Part shown: positions 47,535-57,214 of the stretch, in pieces | Numbering within the stretch: the first letter of the stretch is position 1 | Layout: each line of letters begins with the position of its first letter | Assembly: GCF_963930865.1 (NCBI RefSeq) | Contig: NZ_CAWVOH010000002.1 | Coordinates: forward strand, 1-64,000 | DNA length: 64,000 bases | Reading direction: 5' to 3' | Source: Eupransor demetentiae | GTDB lineage: Bacteria; Bacillota; Bacilli; Lactobacillales; Lactobacillaceae | Notes under the pieces: generated by a model | Databases searched by the model: none | What the model was told of the DNA's origin: nothing | What the model saw: only the letters and a program-made list of their open reading frames with translations | Made by a program: the position numbers and the translations under genes

Positions 47535-49898
47535 TTGGATGATCAAATCTTAGCAAGTGAACAGAAGTACTTAGATAAAACCTTAAATGCGATTCATGAA
47601 AGCCTGGAAGATACCAAGGCAGAGATTATTCGCTCGAATAAAAACATTGATGATGCAGCTAAGGGCTGGGACGATGTCCGCCTGAAGACGAGTACCTATT
47701 CAGGGATTGTCGAAACGGCTATGTCTGTTCGCCAGCAGCAACAGTTGATTGCGGAACGCGAAAGTTCCAAGAGCCGTGCTGAACAGCGCTATCAAACTTT
47801 GCTTAAGCAAGAAGATAAGCCTTACTTTGCCCGAATTGATTTTTCCGAAATCGACGGGGAGGGAGAGGGCAGCGAAACTATCTACATTGGTTTGGCTTCT
47901 TTTAGCGACGAAGAAAATCATTTCTTGGTCTACGATTGGCGTACGCCGGTTGCCTCGATTTACTATGACGGTGGGATTGGTGAAGTGGATTACAACACGC
48001 CGGCCGGCCCACAAAAAGCTAATGTTACCTTGAAACGCCAGTTTGAAATTGAAGACGGCGTAATCGTCACGCTTTTTGATACCGAAGAAGCCATCGGGGA
48101 CGCGATGTTGCTGAATGCTTTGTCCGGTGAGTCGACGACCAAGATGAAGTCGATTGTGACGACCATCCAAAAGGAACAAAACAAGATTATTCGTGATACC
48201 CATTCCGACTTGCTCTTTGTTCAGGGAGCGGCTGGCTCGGGTAAGACGGCCGCCATTTTGCAGCGCGTGGCCTACCTTCTGTATCGTTACCGCGGTAAGC
48301 TGACGTCTGGGCAAGTGGTTCTTTTTAGTCCGAACCAGTTGTTTAACGACTATGTTAATGAAGTCTTGCCAGAACTTGGTGAACAAAACCTCGTTCAGAT
48401 GACTTTCTTCCAGTATGCATCGCGGCGTTTGCCACGGATGAATGTGGAAACCTTGTCCGAACGTTTTGAATCACAAAGTGAACACCGCGACATTGACCAG
48501 ATGTTGGGCTCGCTAAAGGCTTTCCGAGCTGTTGGAAAATATGCACAATCCCTTAACACGGAGGGAGCCCGCTTACGCAACCTCGTTTTCCATGATCAGG
48601 TCTTGATTAGTAAGGAAAAGATTGCGGAAATTTACTATCAATATAATGAAAACTACCGTTTGTCTCAGCGTTTGGAAGCGACTCAAGAAGCTTTGATGCG
48701 TTCTTTGCGCAGTCAAATCGGTCATCAAATGCAGCAAGACTGGGTCGAACTGGAAATTGAAAACTTGTCCAAGCAAGAATATGACGACTTGATTGGTGCT
48801 GGTAAAACCCGCCTTGGCGATGACCAAGAGGGGGATGCCGCCGCTCAAACGCGTATGGCGCAAATGGGACGTGGTCCACAAGAACGTGAATTCAGCAGTG
48901 AAAAGGCAGAACGGCGCTTTTTGGCCAAGCAAATTGTCACGCGCGAATTGAAGCCTTTGGCTCGTAAGATTCGCCGCGCGGCCTTCCTCAACATCAACGC
49001 CCAGTTCGTTGACTTGCTTCGTCGTTTGCCGGAATATCTTGATATGGCCGCCTTTGGTGTGAAAGAAGCTGACTGGCAGGCTTATGTCGAGAGTACAATT
49101 GCTGCCCTCAAAGAACACAAAATGTCTTTGAGCACGACGACCATGTACCTTTACCTTTATGATTTAATGACGGGAAAACATGGTCAGCGCGATATTCGTT
49201 TCCTATTTATTGATGAAATTCAAGATTACACGCCCTTCCAATTGGCCTTCTTGAAGTTCTCATTCCCATTGGCCAAGTTCACGGTGCTTGGGGACTTAAA
49301 CCAAGCAATTTTCACCCAGGACAATGCCAACAATTTGGAAGATGATTTCGCCTCACTATTTGACCCCGATAAGGTCAGCGAAGTTGAGTTGAACCAAACC
49401 TACCGTTCAACCCAGCAAATTACCGACTTTACTAAGGGGATTTTGACCAACGGCCGTGCCATTGAGGCCTTTGATCGTGCTGGGGATAAGCCTGTTCTTA
49501 AACTACGAAAGAGCCATACCGACGCTTTGCAAGCTCTGAAAGATCAGCTTAAGCAAAACGATGCAGATCACGAATCAACCGCCATCATTACTCAATCTTT
49601 GTCCGAGGCTAAGCAACTCGCTGAAGAGTTGAAGGATGAAAAGGTAACCTTGATTCAATCCGAAAACCAGCGTTTGGTTACCGGTGCCATTATTGTGCCG
49701 TCCTACCTTGCCAAGGGATTGGAATTTGATGCCGTCATTATTTGGCAAGCAGATAAGAAGCATTACAGTGATGAACGCCAGCGCCGCTTGCTCTACACCG
49801 TTGCCTCACGTGCCATGCACCGTTTGACCCTAATTGGTGAGGGGGAAGCATCACCGCTACTGAAGCAGGTTGATGCCGACCTCTATGAAGAGGGTTAA
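47535..49898 (+). CDS. helD: HelD-type UvrD-like ATPase (RNA polymerase recycling factor)
   Basis: 787 residues, SF1 helicase fold. N-terminal coiled coil (about 1-90) as in HelD, which reaches into RNA polymerase channels. Walker A VQGAAGSGKTAAILQR (about 217), Walker B FLFIDEIQDYTPFQ (about 555), later motifs LNQTYRST and GLEFDAVIIW. Releases stalled RNA polymerase from DNA. Start is uncertain: TTG 47535 has GAGGTG 6 nt upstream, while GTG 47526 lies within that RBS. Two bp before the kinase gene. Confidence 0.88.
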   Translation: MDDQILASEQKYLDKTLNAIHESLEDTKAEIIRSNKNIDDAAKGWDDVRLKTSTYSGIVETAMSVRQQQQLIAERESSKSRAEQRYQTLLKQEDKPYFARIDFSEIDGEGEGSETIYIGLASFSDEENHFLVYDWRTPVASIYYDGGIGEVDYNTPAGPQKANVTLKRQFEIEDGVIVTLFDTEEAIGDAMLLNALSGESTTKMKSIVTTIQKEQNKIIRDTHSDLLFVQGAAGSGKTAAILQRVAYLLYRYRGKLTSGQVVLFSPNQLFNDYVNEVLPELGEQNLVQMTFFQYASRRLPRMNVETLSERFESQSEHRDIDQMLGSLKAFRAVGKYAQSLNTEGARLRNLVFHDQVLISKEKIAEIYYQYNENYRLSQRLEATQEALMRSLRSQIGHQMQQDWVELEIENLSKQEYDDLIGAGKTRLGDDQEGDAAAQTRMAQMGRGPQEREFSSEKAERRFLAKQIVTRELKPLARKIRRAAFLNINAQFVDLLRRLPEYLDMAAFGVKEADWQAYVESTIAALKEHKMSLSTTTMYLYLYDLMTGKHGQRDIRFLFIDEIQDYTPFQLAFLKFSFPLAKFTVLGDLNQAIFTQDNANNLEDDFASLFDPDKVSEVELNQTYRSTQQITDFTKGILTNGRAIEAFDRAGDKPVLKLRKSHTDALQALKDQLKQNDADHESTAIITQSLSEAKQLAEELKDEKVTLIQSENQRLVTGAIIVPSYLAKGLEFDAVIIWQADKKHYSDERQRRLLYTVASRAMHRLTLIGEGEASPLLKQVDADLYEEG

Positions 49899-49900
49899 TC

Positions 49901-50611
49901 ATGGACGAAATTATTAATGCGATTCTAAAAAAATACCAGGACAACTTTATGGTGATTGGCCTCACGGGTTCCGTTGCCGTGGGCAAGTCAACCTTGGCCG
50001 AACGCCTTGCTGATGCATTGAAGCAAAAGGGACTCAAAAGTCAGGTTCTGTCGACCGATAATTTCTTACATTCAAATGCCGAGCTCAAAGCAGCCGGCAT
50101 TTTTGATCAGAAGGGCTTTCCCCAGTCTTATAAACTCGATGAACTCGAACAACTCATTCAAGATTTCCGGCAGGGGAAAAGTCATGTAAGTACACCGATT
50201 TATCAACAGCGCTTAGCCGACATTGTCCCGGATGAAAAGTTAACCATCGACCGTCCCGACGTCTTGATTATTGAGGGGGTTGTCGCTTTGCAATTTAGTG
50301 CCAACGCCTTGGACCTTGGTATCTACATTGATGCGAAGTTGGATCACATCAAGGCTTGGTACCTCAGCCGCAACCTACTCGAGACAGCGCTTTCGCGTAA
50401 CAATCCTAATTCTTGGCGCTACCAATATGCCAAGCTGCCCCTGGATGATTTCACAAGTTTGGCCTTGCAGGTCTGGGAAAAGACCAATCAGACTAACCTT
50501 GACCGCTACATAGCACCGAGTGCAAAACGCGCGGATTACTTGGTAAAGTTGGATTATTGGCATCAGGTTGCATCGGTTACTTTAACTTCGCGCAACACTG
50601 AGCAAAATTGA
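49901..50611 (+). CDS. P-loop kinase of the pantothenate/uridine kinase family (CoaA-like)
   Basis: 236 residues. P-loop LTGSVAVGKSTLAER (about 21-35), LSTDNFLHSNAELKAAG (about 50-66), KGFPQSYKLDEL (about 71-82) and IIEGVVALQ (about 127) follow the type I pantothenate kinase pattern, the first step of CoA synthesis. It is shorter than the roughly 310 residues of classical CoaA. Starts 2 bp after helD, so probably co-translated. Confidence 0.78.
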   Translation: MDEIINAILKKYQDNFMVIGLTGSVAVGKSTLAERLADALKQKGLKSQVLSTDNFLHSNAELKAAGIFDQKGFPQSYKLDELEQLIQDFRQGKSHVSTPIYQQRLADIVPDEKLTIDRPDVLIIEGVVALQFSANALDLGIYIDAKLDHIKAWYLSRNLLETALSRNNPNSWRYQYAKLPLDDFTSLALQVWEKTNQTNLDRYIAPSAKRADYLVKLDYWHQVASVTLTSRNTEQN

Positions 50612-50635
50612 CGTATCCTTGTGAAAGTGTAAAAT
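50608..50635 (+). promoter_or_regulatory. Promoter of the MFS-DUF4811 operon
   Basis: TTGACG (50608-50613), 16 bp, TAAAAT (50630-50635), overlapping the end of the kinase gene. Confidence 0.6.
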
Positions 50636-50688
50636 GACCTGTTGTGTTATTTTGTCTTTAAACAAAGAAGATTATAGGAGAACGAACT

Positions 50689-52197
50689 ATGTCTGAAACT
50701 AGTCAAGACATGCATGGCAAACCGATTAACAAAATCGCCATGATGGCCCTTTTGATGATTGGGTCTTTTGTCATTATTTTGATGCAGACGTCTTTGGGAA
50801 CTGCGCTTCCTACCTTGATGACTGCCTTTAATGTCGACACCGCTACGGTTCAGTGGTTGACGACGATTTTCTTGATGGTTAACGGGATTATGGTGCCGGT
50901 TTCGGCTTACCTGAACACCCGCGTACCGACGAAGGCCCTTTACTTGGCCGCCATGGTGATTTACATTGCCGGAACGACTTTGGCCCTCGTTACACCATCG
51001 CAACACGATTACTTCTGGATGATGATGGTTGCCCGTGCCTTGCAGGCCATGGCAGCTGGAATCGTAATGCCCTTGATGCAGGTTGTTGCCCTGGCCCTTT
51101 TCGGTGAAGAATCCCGTGGAAAAGCCTTGGGAATGGTTGGTTTGGTCATTGGAATGGCCCCTGCCATTGGACCTACTCTTTCTGGTTGGATTTTGGATAA
51201 GGATCACAGTTTCTTGGGCTTGACCCTTGCCGGTGACTGGCGTTCAATTTTCTCCGTGGTATTGCCAATTGCCATCCTAGTTTTGGTGCTTTCCATCATT
51301 TACTTCAAGGATGTTTTGCCAACTTCAAAGGTCAAGTTGGATATCCGTTCTTTGATTGAATCAACGGCCGGATTTGGCCTCTTGCTCTTCGGTTCTGCCA
51401 TGGTTTCCGACCACGGTTGGGGTAACTTTACTTGGGTTATCGCACCAATGTTGGTTGGTTTGCTCATCATTGCCGAATTTGCCTGGCACCAATACCACAT
51501 GGAAACGCCTTTCTTGGACCTTTCCGTCCTCAAGAATCGTCAATTTGCCATCACGACGGCCTTGGTATGTTTGACCTTTATCGCCATGATTGGTGTTGAA
51601 ATGGTCTTGCCGATCTACATGCAGCAAGTTCGTGGTTTGACCGCCTTGCACTCTGGTTTGAGCTTATTGCCAGGGGCCTTGATGATGGGTGCTTTGTCAC
51701 CAATCGCCGGTTCTTACTACGATAAGCACGGCGCTCGTAACTTGGTTATCTTTGGTTTCTCACTCGTCTTTATTGGAACCATACCGTTCTACTTCTTGAC
51801 GGAAACCACGCCAACCATTTACATCACGACGCTTTACACTTTGCGTATGGCTGGAATCGCCTTGACGATGATGCCTTTGACGTCATCAGCCATGGGTGTT
51901 TTGATGCAAAACCAAGTTGCCCAGGGAACTGCGGTTAACAACACTTTCCGTCAGGTTGCCGCTTCACTTGGTACGGCTATCTTGTCGTCAATCATGCAAA
52001 ACGTGATTAACAACAATACGCCGGCTAACAGCTTGAAGGTTCGTGACCCATTGGAATACGGTCAAAACATGTTGAACGCTTCATTAGATGGCTTCCACGC
52101 AACCTTCCTCTGCGCCGCTGGTTTTGTTTTGGCCGCTTTGATTTTGGCCTTCTTCATGCACCGCGGTAAGTTGAATGCACAAGGAAAGAAGGGTTAA
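50689..52197 (+). CDS. MFS multidrug exporter, DHA2 family (LmrB-like)
   Basis: 502 residues, 14 helices. MQTSLGTALPTLMTAFNVD in helix 1, GLVIGMAPAIGPTLSGWIL as motif C, and LHSGLSLLPGALMMGALSPI typical of the LmrB/EmrB branch. RBS AGGAGA 8 nt before ATG. The gene for a DUF4811 protein follows 3 bp later, an association that recurs for LmrB-like exporters in lactobacilli. Confidence 0.9.
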   Translation: MSETSQDMHGKPINKIAMMALLMIGSFVIILMQTSLGTALPTLMTAFNVDTATVQWLTTIFLMVNGIMVPVSAYLNTRVPTKALYLAAMVIYIAGTTLALVTPSQHDYFWMMMVARALQAMAAGIVMPLMQVVALALFGEESRGKALGMVGLVIGMAPAIGPTLSGWILDKDHSFLGLTLAGDWRSIFSVVLPIAILVLVLSIIYFKDVLPTSKVKLDIRSLIESTAGFGLLLFGSAMVSDHGWGNFTWVIAPMLVGLLIIAEFAWHQYHMETPFLDLSVLKNRQFAITTALVCLTFIAMIGVEMVLPIYMQQVRGLTALHSGLSLLPGALMMGALSPIAGSYYDKHGARNLVIFGFSLVFIGTIPFYFLTETTPTIYITTLYTLRMAGIALTMMPLTSSAMGVLMQNQVAQGTAVNNTFRQVAASLGTAILSSIMQNVINNNTPANSLKVRDPLEYGQNMLNASLDGFHATFLCAAGFVLAALILAFFMHRGKLNAQGKKG

Positions 52198-52200
52198 AAA

Positions 52201-52836
52201 ATGATTATTTTACTACTATTAATTTTCGTTATTTTTGCCTTCTATACTATCCTGTACTTGGAAAAGCCACTTTGGCGCATCCTCGGTGGCGTGATTGGTT
52301 TTGCCGGCATTATTGCCTCTGTCGCATTAATTACGGCTAACATGCATGACCACTTTGGTATGAAAACCGAGACAGTAACTTCTAAGACGCAGATTTATTC
52401 TGCGGCTTCCACAGCATCTTCTGATGACTATGGCGTATTGCTATACCAGCCTTTGGGAACTAACGGTAAGGAAAATGTTTACATTTACCGTAGCCAAAAG
52501 AATTCTTTGCAACCCAAGCCAACGGAACCTGATTTGAAGACGACTACTAAGCGCCAGTCAATTTCAGGGGAGAAGGCTTACCTGTACACTAAGACTACGC
52601 GCTACGTTTATAAGAATGGTTTCTGGTCCTTCCTCTTTGGTTGGGCAGATAACAACAAGGAAATTAAGACTCGCACCCAGACATATCAAATCCCTGATAA
52701 CTGGATTGCCTTGAGCACGGCCCAAGCCAAGCAATTGCAAAAGAAGTTGAAGGCTGATCCATCTAGTGCCAGCGACTCACAAGGTTCTGCTGAAGATCAA
52801 GTTTCCAACTTGAAGCAGGCACTTGGTATTAAGTAA
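52201..52836 (+). CDS. DUF4811-type membrane-anchored protein
   Basis: 211 residues. Two N-terminal membrane helices (about 1-18 and 26-46), then an extracellular or cytoplasmic beta-rich domain (about 60-170) including GVLLYQPLGTNGKENVYIYR and RYVYKNGFWSFLFGW, and a Ser/Gln-rich end. Always found beside LmrB-like exporters; its role there is unknown. No clear RBS; probably coupled to the MFS gene. Confidence 0.8.
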   Translation: MIILLLLIFVIFAFYTILYLEKPLWRILGGVIGFAGIIASVALITANMHDHFGMKTETVTSKTQIYSAASTASSDDYGVLLYQPLGTNGKENVYIYRSQKNSLQPKPTEPDLKTTTKRQSISGEKAYLYTKTTRYVYKNGFWSFLFGWADNNKEIKTRTQTYQIPDNWIALSTAQAKQLQKKLKADPSSASDSQGSAEDQVSNLKQALGIK

Positions 52837-52985
52837 TAATTTTGTTGATTGCTAAAGTGTAAGTGACATGCTACACTTAACTACAGTAATTTGATTTTTG
52901 ATTTTGATTTGTTTTTTTCGGAAGGCGTCATACCAAATATTTTTAATTACAATGCAACTGGTGATACACCGAAGGAGAAACAATC

Positions 52986-53186
52986 ATGGAAAAAGGAACA
53001 GTAAAGTGGTTTAACAGCGAAAAGGGATACGGATTCATCACTCGTGAAAACGGTGAAGATGTCTTCGCACACTTCTCAGCTATCCAAGGCGACGGTTTTA
53101 AGACTTTGGAAGACGGCGAAAACGTAACTTTCGACGTTGAAAACTCAGACCGTGGCTTGCAAGCTACTAACATCCAAAAGGGTTAA
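52986..53186 (+). CDS. csp: Cold shock protein (CspA family)
   Basis: 66 residues, single OB-fold. RNP1 GYGFITRE (about 15-22) and RNP2 VFAHFSAI (about 27-34) are intact; starts MEKGTVKWFNSEKG. An RNA chaperone active during cold and growth. RBS AAGGAG. A roughly 35-nt leader follows a TACAAT -10 near 52948. An inverted repeat AAGTGTA/TACACTT lies further upstream (52855-52878). Confidence 0.96.
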   Translation: MEKGTVKWFNSEKGYGFITRENGEDVFAHFSAIQGDGFKTLEDGENVTFDVENSDRGLQATNIQKG

Positions 53187-53195
53187 TTTCCCTTT

Positions 53196-53228
53196 AAGAC
53201 TCGAGGCGCTCGGCTTCGAGTCTTTTTT
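53196..53228 (+). terminator. csp terminator
   Basis: AAGACTCGA / TCGAGTCTT stem then T6. Confidence 0.9.
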
Positions 53229-53305
53229 GTATATGAAATGAAATATACAATGCGGTATAATAAAACCCGATGTAAAAAGATTAACGAATATTAAGGAGCT
53301 CAAAC

Positions 53306-54019
53306 ATGGCTAAATTAGTAATGATTCGCCACGGTCAAAGTGAATGGAATGCTTTGAACCTATTTAACGGTTGGATCGACACCAACTTATCAGAAAAGGG
53401 TATCCAACAAGCCAAGGATGCCGGTGATTTGCTTGCTGAAGAAGGAATCGAATTCGACCAAGCCTACACTTCAGTTTTGACGCGTGCCATCACTACTTTG
53501 CACTTGGCATTGCACGAAGCAGGTCAACTCTACGTGCCTGAAGTTAAGTCATGGCGTTTGAACGAACGTCACTACGGTGCTTTGCAGGGACAAAACAAGG
53601 CTGAAGCTGCTGAAAAGTGGGGCGACGAACAAGTTCACATCTGGCGTCGTTCATACGACGTTTTGCCTCCATTGTTGGACAGCTACGAAGAAACAATGAC
53701 TGTTCAAGGTAAGGATTACCCTGCCTTCGACCGTCGTTACGCTGATGTACCTTACGGTGACTTGCCATTGGGTGAAAATTTGAAGGTTACTTTGGAACGT
53801 GTTTTGCCATTCTGGTACTCAAACATTGCCAAGGATTTGCAAGCTGGTAAGAACGTTGTGATTGCCGCCCACGGTAACTCATTGCGTGCCCTTGCAAAGC
53901 ACATCGAAGGAATTTCTGACGATGACATCTTGAACCTTGAAATCGCTAACGGTCAGCCAATCGTTTATGACTTGGCTGAAGATTTGTCGATCAATTCAAA
54001 GAAGACTTTGTCAAAGTAA
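53306..54019 (+). CDS. gpmA: 2,3-bisphosphoglycerate-dependent phosphoglycerate mutase
   Basis: 237 residues. Phospho-histidine motif MIRHGQSEWN (about 6-15), ERHYGALQGQNKAE (about 88-101) and the second His in IAAHGNSLRAL (about 190-200). Interconverts 3- and 2-phosphoglycerate in glycolysis. RBS AAGGAG; -10 TATAAT at 53256-53261. Strong codon bias and its own terminator fit a highly expressed single gene. Confidence 0.96.
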   Translation: MAKLVMIRHGQSEWNALNLFNGWIDTNLSEKGIQQAKDAGDLLAEEGIEFDQAYTSVLTRAITTLHLALHEAGQLYVPEVKSWRLNERHYGALQGQNKAEAAEKWGDEQVHIWRRSYDVLPPLLDSYEETMTVQGKDYPAFDRRYADVPYGDLPLGENLKVTLERVLPFWYSNIAKDLQAGKNVVIAAHGNSLRALAKHIEGISDDDILNLEIANGQPIVYDLAEDLSINSKKTLSK

Positions 54020-54026
54020 ACAATTA

Positions 54027-54060
54027 AAACCTACTGGGATTAGTCCCGGTGGGTTTTTTA
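54027..54060 (+). terminator. gpmA terminator
   Basis: AAACCTACTGGGA / TCCCGGTGGGTTT stem (with G-U) then T-run. Confidence 0.88.
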
Positions 54061-54082
54061 CTGCCATTTTTAGGAGGATCTC

Positions 54083-55351
54083 ATGGCGCAACCCTCACAA
54101 CATCCCGTTTATGATTTGTATGATCGCCCACCATTTTTTACTTGGTTAGGCTTATCTTTCCAGCATCTCTTTTCAATGTTTGGCGCCACGGTTTTGGTGC
54201 CCTTGCTGGTTGGTTTGAACCCTGGAGTGGCTCTCTTTTCATCCGGAGTCGGCACTTTAATTCACTTACTGATTACTCGTGGAAAAGTCCCGGCTTATAT
54301 GGGCTCTTCCTTTGCCTTCATCGTGCCAATGACGGCCTTACTGAAAACTCTGGGCTATCCTGCGGTCGCCCAAGGGGTTATCTCTGTCGGTCTTGTCTAC
54401 TTGATCGCGGCCATTTTGGTTTCCTTCATTGGAACTGCTTGGATGGATCGGATTTTCCCACCGGCCGTTGTTGGGCCGGTCATTATCGTACTGGGTTTGA
54501 GTTTGGCCGGTTCGGCGGCGTCATCAGCTACGATGGTCAACGGCCACTATGACATTAAGGTCTTTGCCGTTGGTTTGGTGACTTTGCTAGCGACGATTGC
54601 TTTTAATATGTACTTAAAGGGATTTCTGGGCTTGCTGCCAGTTTTGTTAGGCATTATCTTTGGCTATGTCTTAGCACTTCTAGTTGGCTTGGTTGATCTT
54701 AGTCCGGTTGCTAAAGCAGCATGGTTCCAATTGCCAGCTTTTGAATCCCTAGCAGGGAAGGGTTGGCACTTCTACCCAAGTGCCATCTTGAGTATGGCGC
54801 CCTTGGCGCTGGTCACGATGTCCGAACACTTGGGCCACTTGATGGTGCTTTCCAAGATTACGGGACACGACTTCTTTAAGAATCCTGGTTTGAAACGAAC
54901 TTTGACGGGGGATGGTTCCGCCACCATCGTTGCCGGTTTGATTGGTGGACCGGCCGTTACGTCATACGGCGAAAATATTGGCGCCATGCAACTTAGCCGC
55001 GTTTACTCCGTTTACGTGATTGGTGGAGCAGCCATTTTAGCAGTTATTTTTGCCTTTGTTGGAAAACTATCCGCACTGATTGGCACCATTCCGGGTGCTG
55101 TGACTGGCGGAGTAGGCTTCATGCTTTACGGGGTTATCGCGGCAGCCGGTTTGCAGGTCATTGTCGACAACAAAATCGATTATGGTCAAAAGCGCAACCT
55201 GATGTTGGCCGCACCCATCCTCGTAATCGGAATTGGAAACTTCCATTTGCAACTTTCTAGCCAAGTTGATTTCTCAGGGGTTGCTTTAGCAACGGTTCTG
55301 GGTATTATCTTGAACTTGATTTTGCCGCAAAAAGCCGCAAGTGAAAAGTGA
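54083..55351 (+). CDS. Uracil/xanthine permease (UraA/PyrP type)
   Basis: 422 residues, 14 helices, NCS2 family. SSFAFIVPM (about 74-82), the substrate-site Glu in MSEHLGHLMVL (about 247), and GGPAVTSYGENIGAM (about 293-307) with the second conserved Glu match UraA. Imports uracil by proton symport. RBS AGGAGG. No PyrR-type attenuator is seen in the 60-bp upstream gap. Confidence 0.92.
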   Translation: MAQPSQHPVYDLYDRPPFFTWLGLSFQHLFSMFGATVLVPLLVGLNPGVALFSSGVGTLIHLLITRGKVPAYMGSSFAFIVPMTALLKTLGYPAVAQGVISVGLVYLIAAILVSFIGTAWMDRIFPPAVVGPVIIVLGLSLAGSAASSATMVNGHYDIKVFAVGLVTLLATIAFNMYLKGFLGLLPVLLGIIFGYVLALLVGLVDLSPVAKAAWFQLPAFESLAGKGWHFYPSAILSMAPLALVTMSEHLGHLMVLSKITGHDFFKNPGLKRTLTGDGSATIVAGLIGGPAVTSYGENIGAMQLSRVYSVYVIGGAAILAVIFAFVGKLSALIGTIPGAVTGGVGFMLYGVIAAAGLQVIVDNKIDYGQKRNLMLAAPILVIGIGNFHLQLSSQVDFSGVALATVLGIILNLILPQKAASEK

Positions 55352-55579
55352 GCAAAGTTTGCTTAGATTTATTTTTTCTCAAAATTAAAAAAGATTTAAA
55401 CTATCGCGCGACAACCTGTGAGACCACTATCCAACAGTTGTCAGACAGTGTTGCTTTTCTTGTGAAAAGAATGCTTAGCCTGTTGAATTTGAAAAAACAC
55501 AAGAGTATCATTGCATTATATTCTGACGGACTTCTGTATACAGTGTTCGCCGAAAATTCTAAGAGAAAGGAGCGAATAC

Positions 55580-56302
55580 ATGAATGAACCATCAGCAACA
55601 TTCCAATTGTTTGGCTTGACCTTTGACTGGACAACCATTATTTCGACTTTGGTTTCCATGGCAATCGTGATTATCGTTGCCGCAGTGTTAGCTTACAAGC
55701 CTAGTATTCGGCCCAATAAACGGCAGAATGCATTGGAATACGCGTTGGACTTTATTAAGGGTGTCCTAGGTGATTCCCTCCCCAAAGATATGGCCCGTCA
55801 GTTTAGCCTCTTTGGTTTTGCCCTTTTCTTGTTCCTCTTTGTTTCCAACGAACTTGGAATCATTTTGCAGGTCAAGTTTGGGGATGTTACTTACCTCAAG
55901 TCGCCGACGGCACAACCTTTGATTCCGTTCTCATTGGCCATTATGTCCTTGGCCGTTGCGCACGGAATTGGAGTTAAGGCCCTAGGCTTCGGTGGGTACC
56001 TCAAAAACCTCCTATTTAAGCCCTACATCGCGATGTTCCCAATTAACGTCGTGGAACAATTTACCAACTTCTTGACGTTGGCTATGCGTTTGTTTGGAAA
56101 CATCTTTGCCGGTGAAATTATGCTGAATTTGATTGCCGACAGTATGGGTTGGCCAGGTCACTTCAATGGAATTATGACGATTGTCGCCGTTCCGTTGCTT
56201 GTGCTTTGGCAAGGATTCTCACTTTTGATTGGTGCCATCCAGGCCTATGTTTTTGTCATGTTGACTGGTGTTTACATTTCCCAGTTGTCGGGAAATGAGT
56301 AG
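55580..56302 (+). CDS. atpB: ATP synthase subunit a
   Basis: 240 residues, five to six helices of the F0 stator. The essential Arg is in LAMRLFGNIFAGEI (about 173), with the following conserved Asn and Glu. Start 55580 is set by AAAGGAG 7 nt upstream; the in-frame codons upstream have no RBS. First gene of atpBEFHAGDC; no atpI precedes it. The 228 bp upstream (55352-55579) hold no gene. Confidence 0.95.
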   Translation: MNEPSATFQLFGLTFDWTTIISTLVSMAIVIIVAAVLAYKPSIRPNKRQNALEYALDFIKGVLGDSLPKDMARQFSLFGFALFLFLFVSNELGIILQVKFGDVTYLKSPTAQPLIPFSLAIMSLAVAHGIGVKALGFGGYLKNLLFKPYIAMFPINVVEQFTNFLTLAMRLFGNIFAGEIMLNLIADSMGWPGHFNGIMTIVAVPLLVLWQGFSLLIGAIQAYVFVMLTGVYISQLSGNE

Positions 56303-56430
56303 GAGCTCCAATCATTGGATAGCTTATTTATAAGCTGGCTTGGTTCCAAGCAATCAGGCAAGCGCGGGAGCGTTATCATCCACTAAGTATGAAAGCCGGT
56401 GTATCAACACCGAACTAAAGGAGAAAAGAA
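56303..56430 (+). other. Structured atpB-atpE intercistronic region
   Basis: 128 bp without a gene but with several inverted repeats: AGCTTA/TAAGCT (56324-56337 area), GCTTG/CAAGC just after, and CGGTG/CACCG 20 nt before the atpE RBS. The RBS AAAGGAG itself is left single-stranded. This is the only large gap in the operon and precedes the subunit needed in most copies. Confidence 0.6.
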
Positions 56431-56658
56431 ATGGATCTACAGAACTTGGGCGTTATCGCCGCTGGAATCGCCTTTGCTGGTGCTGCCATTGGTGGTGGTA
56501 TCGGAATCGGAATTATGTTCTCACAATTCTTGGCTGGTATGAGCCGTCAACCTGAATTAGCAGGTAAGCTTTTGGGTCGTGTCTTCTTGGGAATGGCCTT
56601 GATCGAAGCTACGCCAATCATCGTTATTGGAATGGCCTTCGTTTTGATGAACAAGTAA
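56431..56658 (+). CDS. atpE: ATP synthase subunit c
   Basis: 75 residues, two membrane helices. Glycine-rich first helix (AGAAIGGGIGIGI), polar loop RQPE (about 39-42), and the proton-binding Glu59 in GMALIEATPII in the second helix. Forms the rotating c-ring. RBS AAAGGAG 8 nt before ATG. Confidence 0.96.
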   Translation: MDLQNLGVIAAGIAFAGAAIGGGIGIGIMFSQFLAGMSRQPELAGKLLGRVFLGMALIEATPIIVIGMAFVLMNK

Positions 56659-56681
56659 CCACTAGTTAACGGAGGAATGTT

Positions 56682-57203
56682 ATGTTGGGAACAACAGTTT
56701 TAACAGCTGAAAAAACCACAGGCCCATTGGCCTTGGGTAACATGCTGTTTATCATCATTGCCTTCCTTATTTTGATGGTTATCCTTTATTTTGTGGCTTA
56801 CGGGCCATTGACGAAGGTTTTGGATCAACGTGCTGAGAAAGTGACTTCCGACCTTGATGGGGCGGAACAATCACGTCAGCAGGCTGAAAAACTCGCTAGC
56901 CAACGCGAAGAGGAGTTGAAAGAAACTCGTCGCCAAGCTAGCGATGTTGTGGCAAAGGCGCAAGCTTCTGCCCGCCAGCAAAGTGATACTTTGTTAGCTC
57001 AGGCCAACGATCGGGCTGCTACCATTGGTAAGCAGGCCGAAGAGGACGCATCAAAGATGAAGGAAGATGCAATCGCCGGTGCAAAAAACGACGTTGCAAG
57101 CCTCTCCGTTGCGATTGCCTCAAAGTTGATGCAAAAGGAGTTGTCTGTTGATGACCAAAAAGCGCTTATTAACGCTTACATCGCAGATTTAGACCATAAG
57201 TAA
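56682..57203 (+). CDS. atpF: ATP synthase subunit b
   Basis: 173 residues: one N-terminal membrane helix (about 18-38) and a long charged alpha-helix rich in Ala, Gln, Glu and Lys (40-160) forming the peripheral stalk. RBS GGAGG 6 nt before ATG. Confidence 0.95.
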   Translation: MLGTTVLTAEKTTGPLALGNMLFIIIAFLILMVILYFVAYGPLTKVLDQRAEKVTSDLDGAEQSRQQAEKLASQREEELKETRRQASDVVAKAQASARQQSDTLLAQANDRAATIGKQAEEDASKMKEDAIAGAKNDVASLSVAIASKLMQKELSVDDQKALINAYIADLDHK

Positions 57204-57214
57204 GGAGTATTGGG

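Noticed and set aside
54020..54082. PyrR attenuator before the uracil permease
   Set aside because: The gap is taken up by the gpmA terminator and RBS; no PyrR-binding loop or second terminator is seen.
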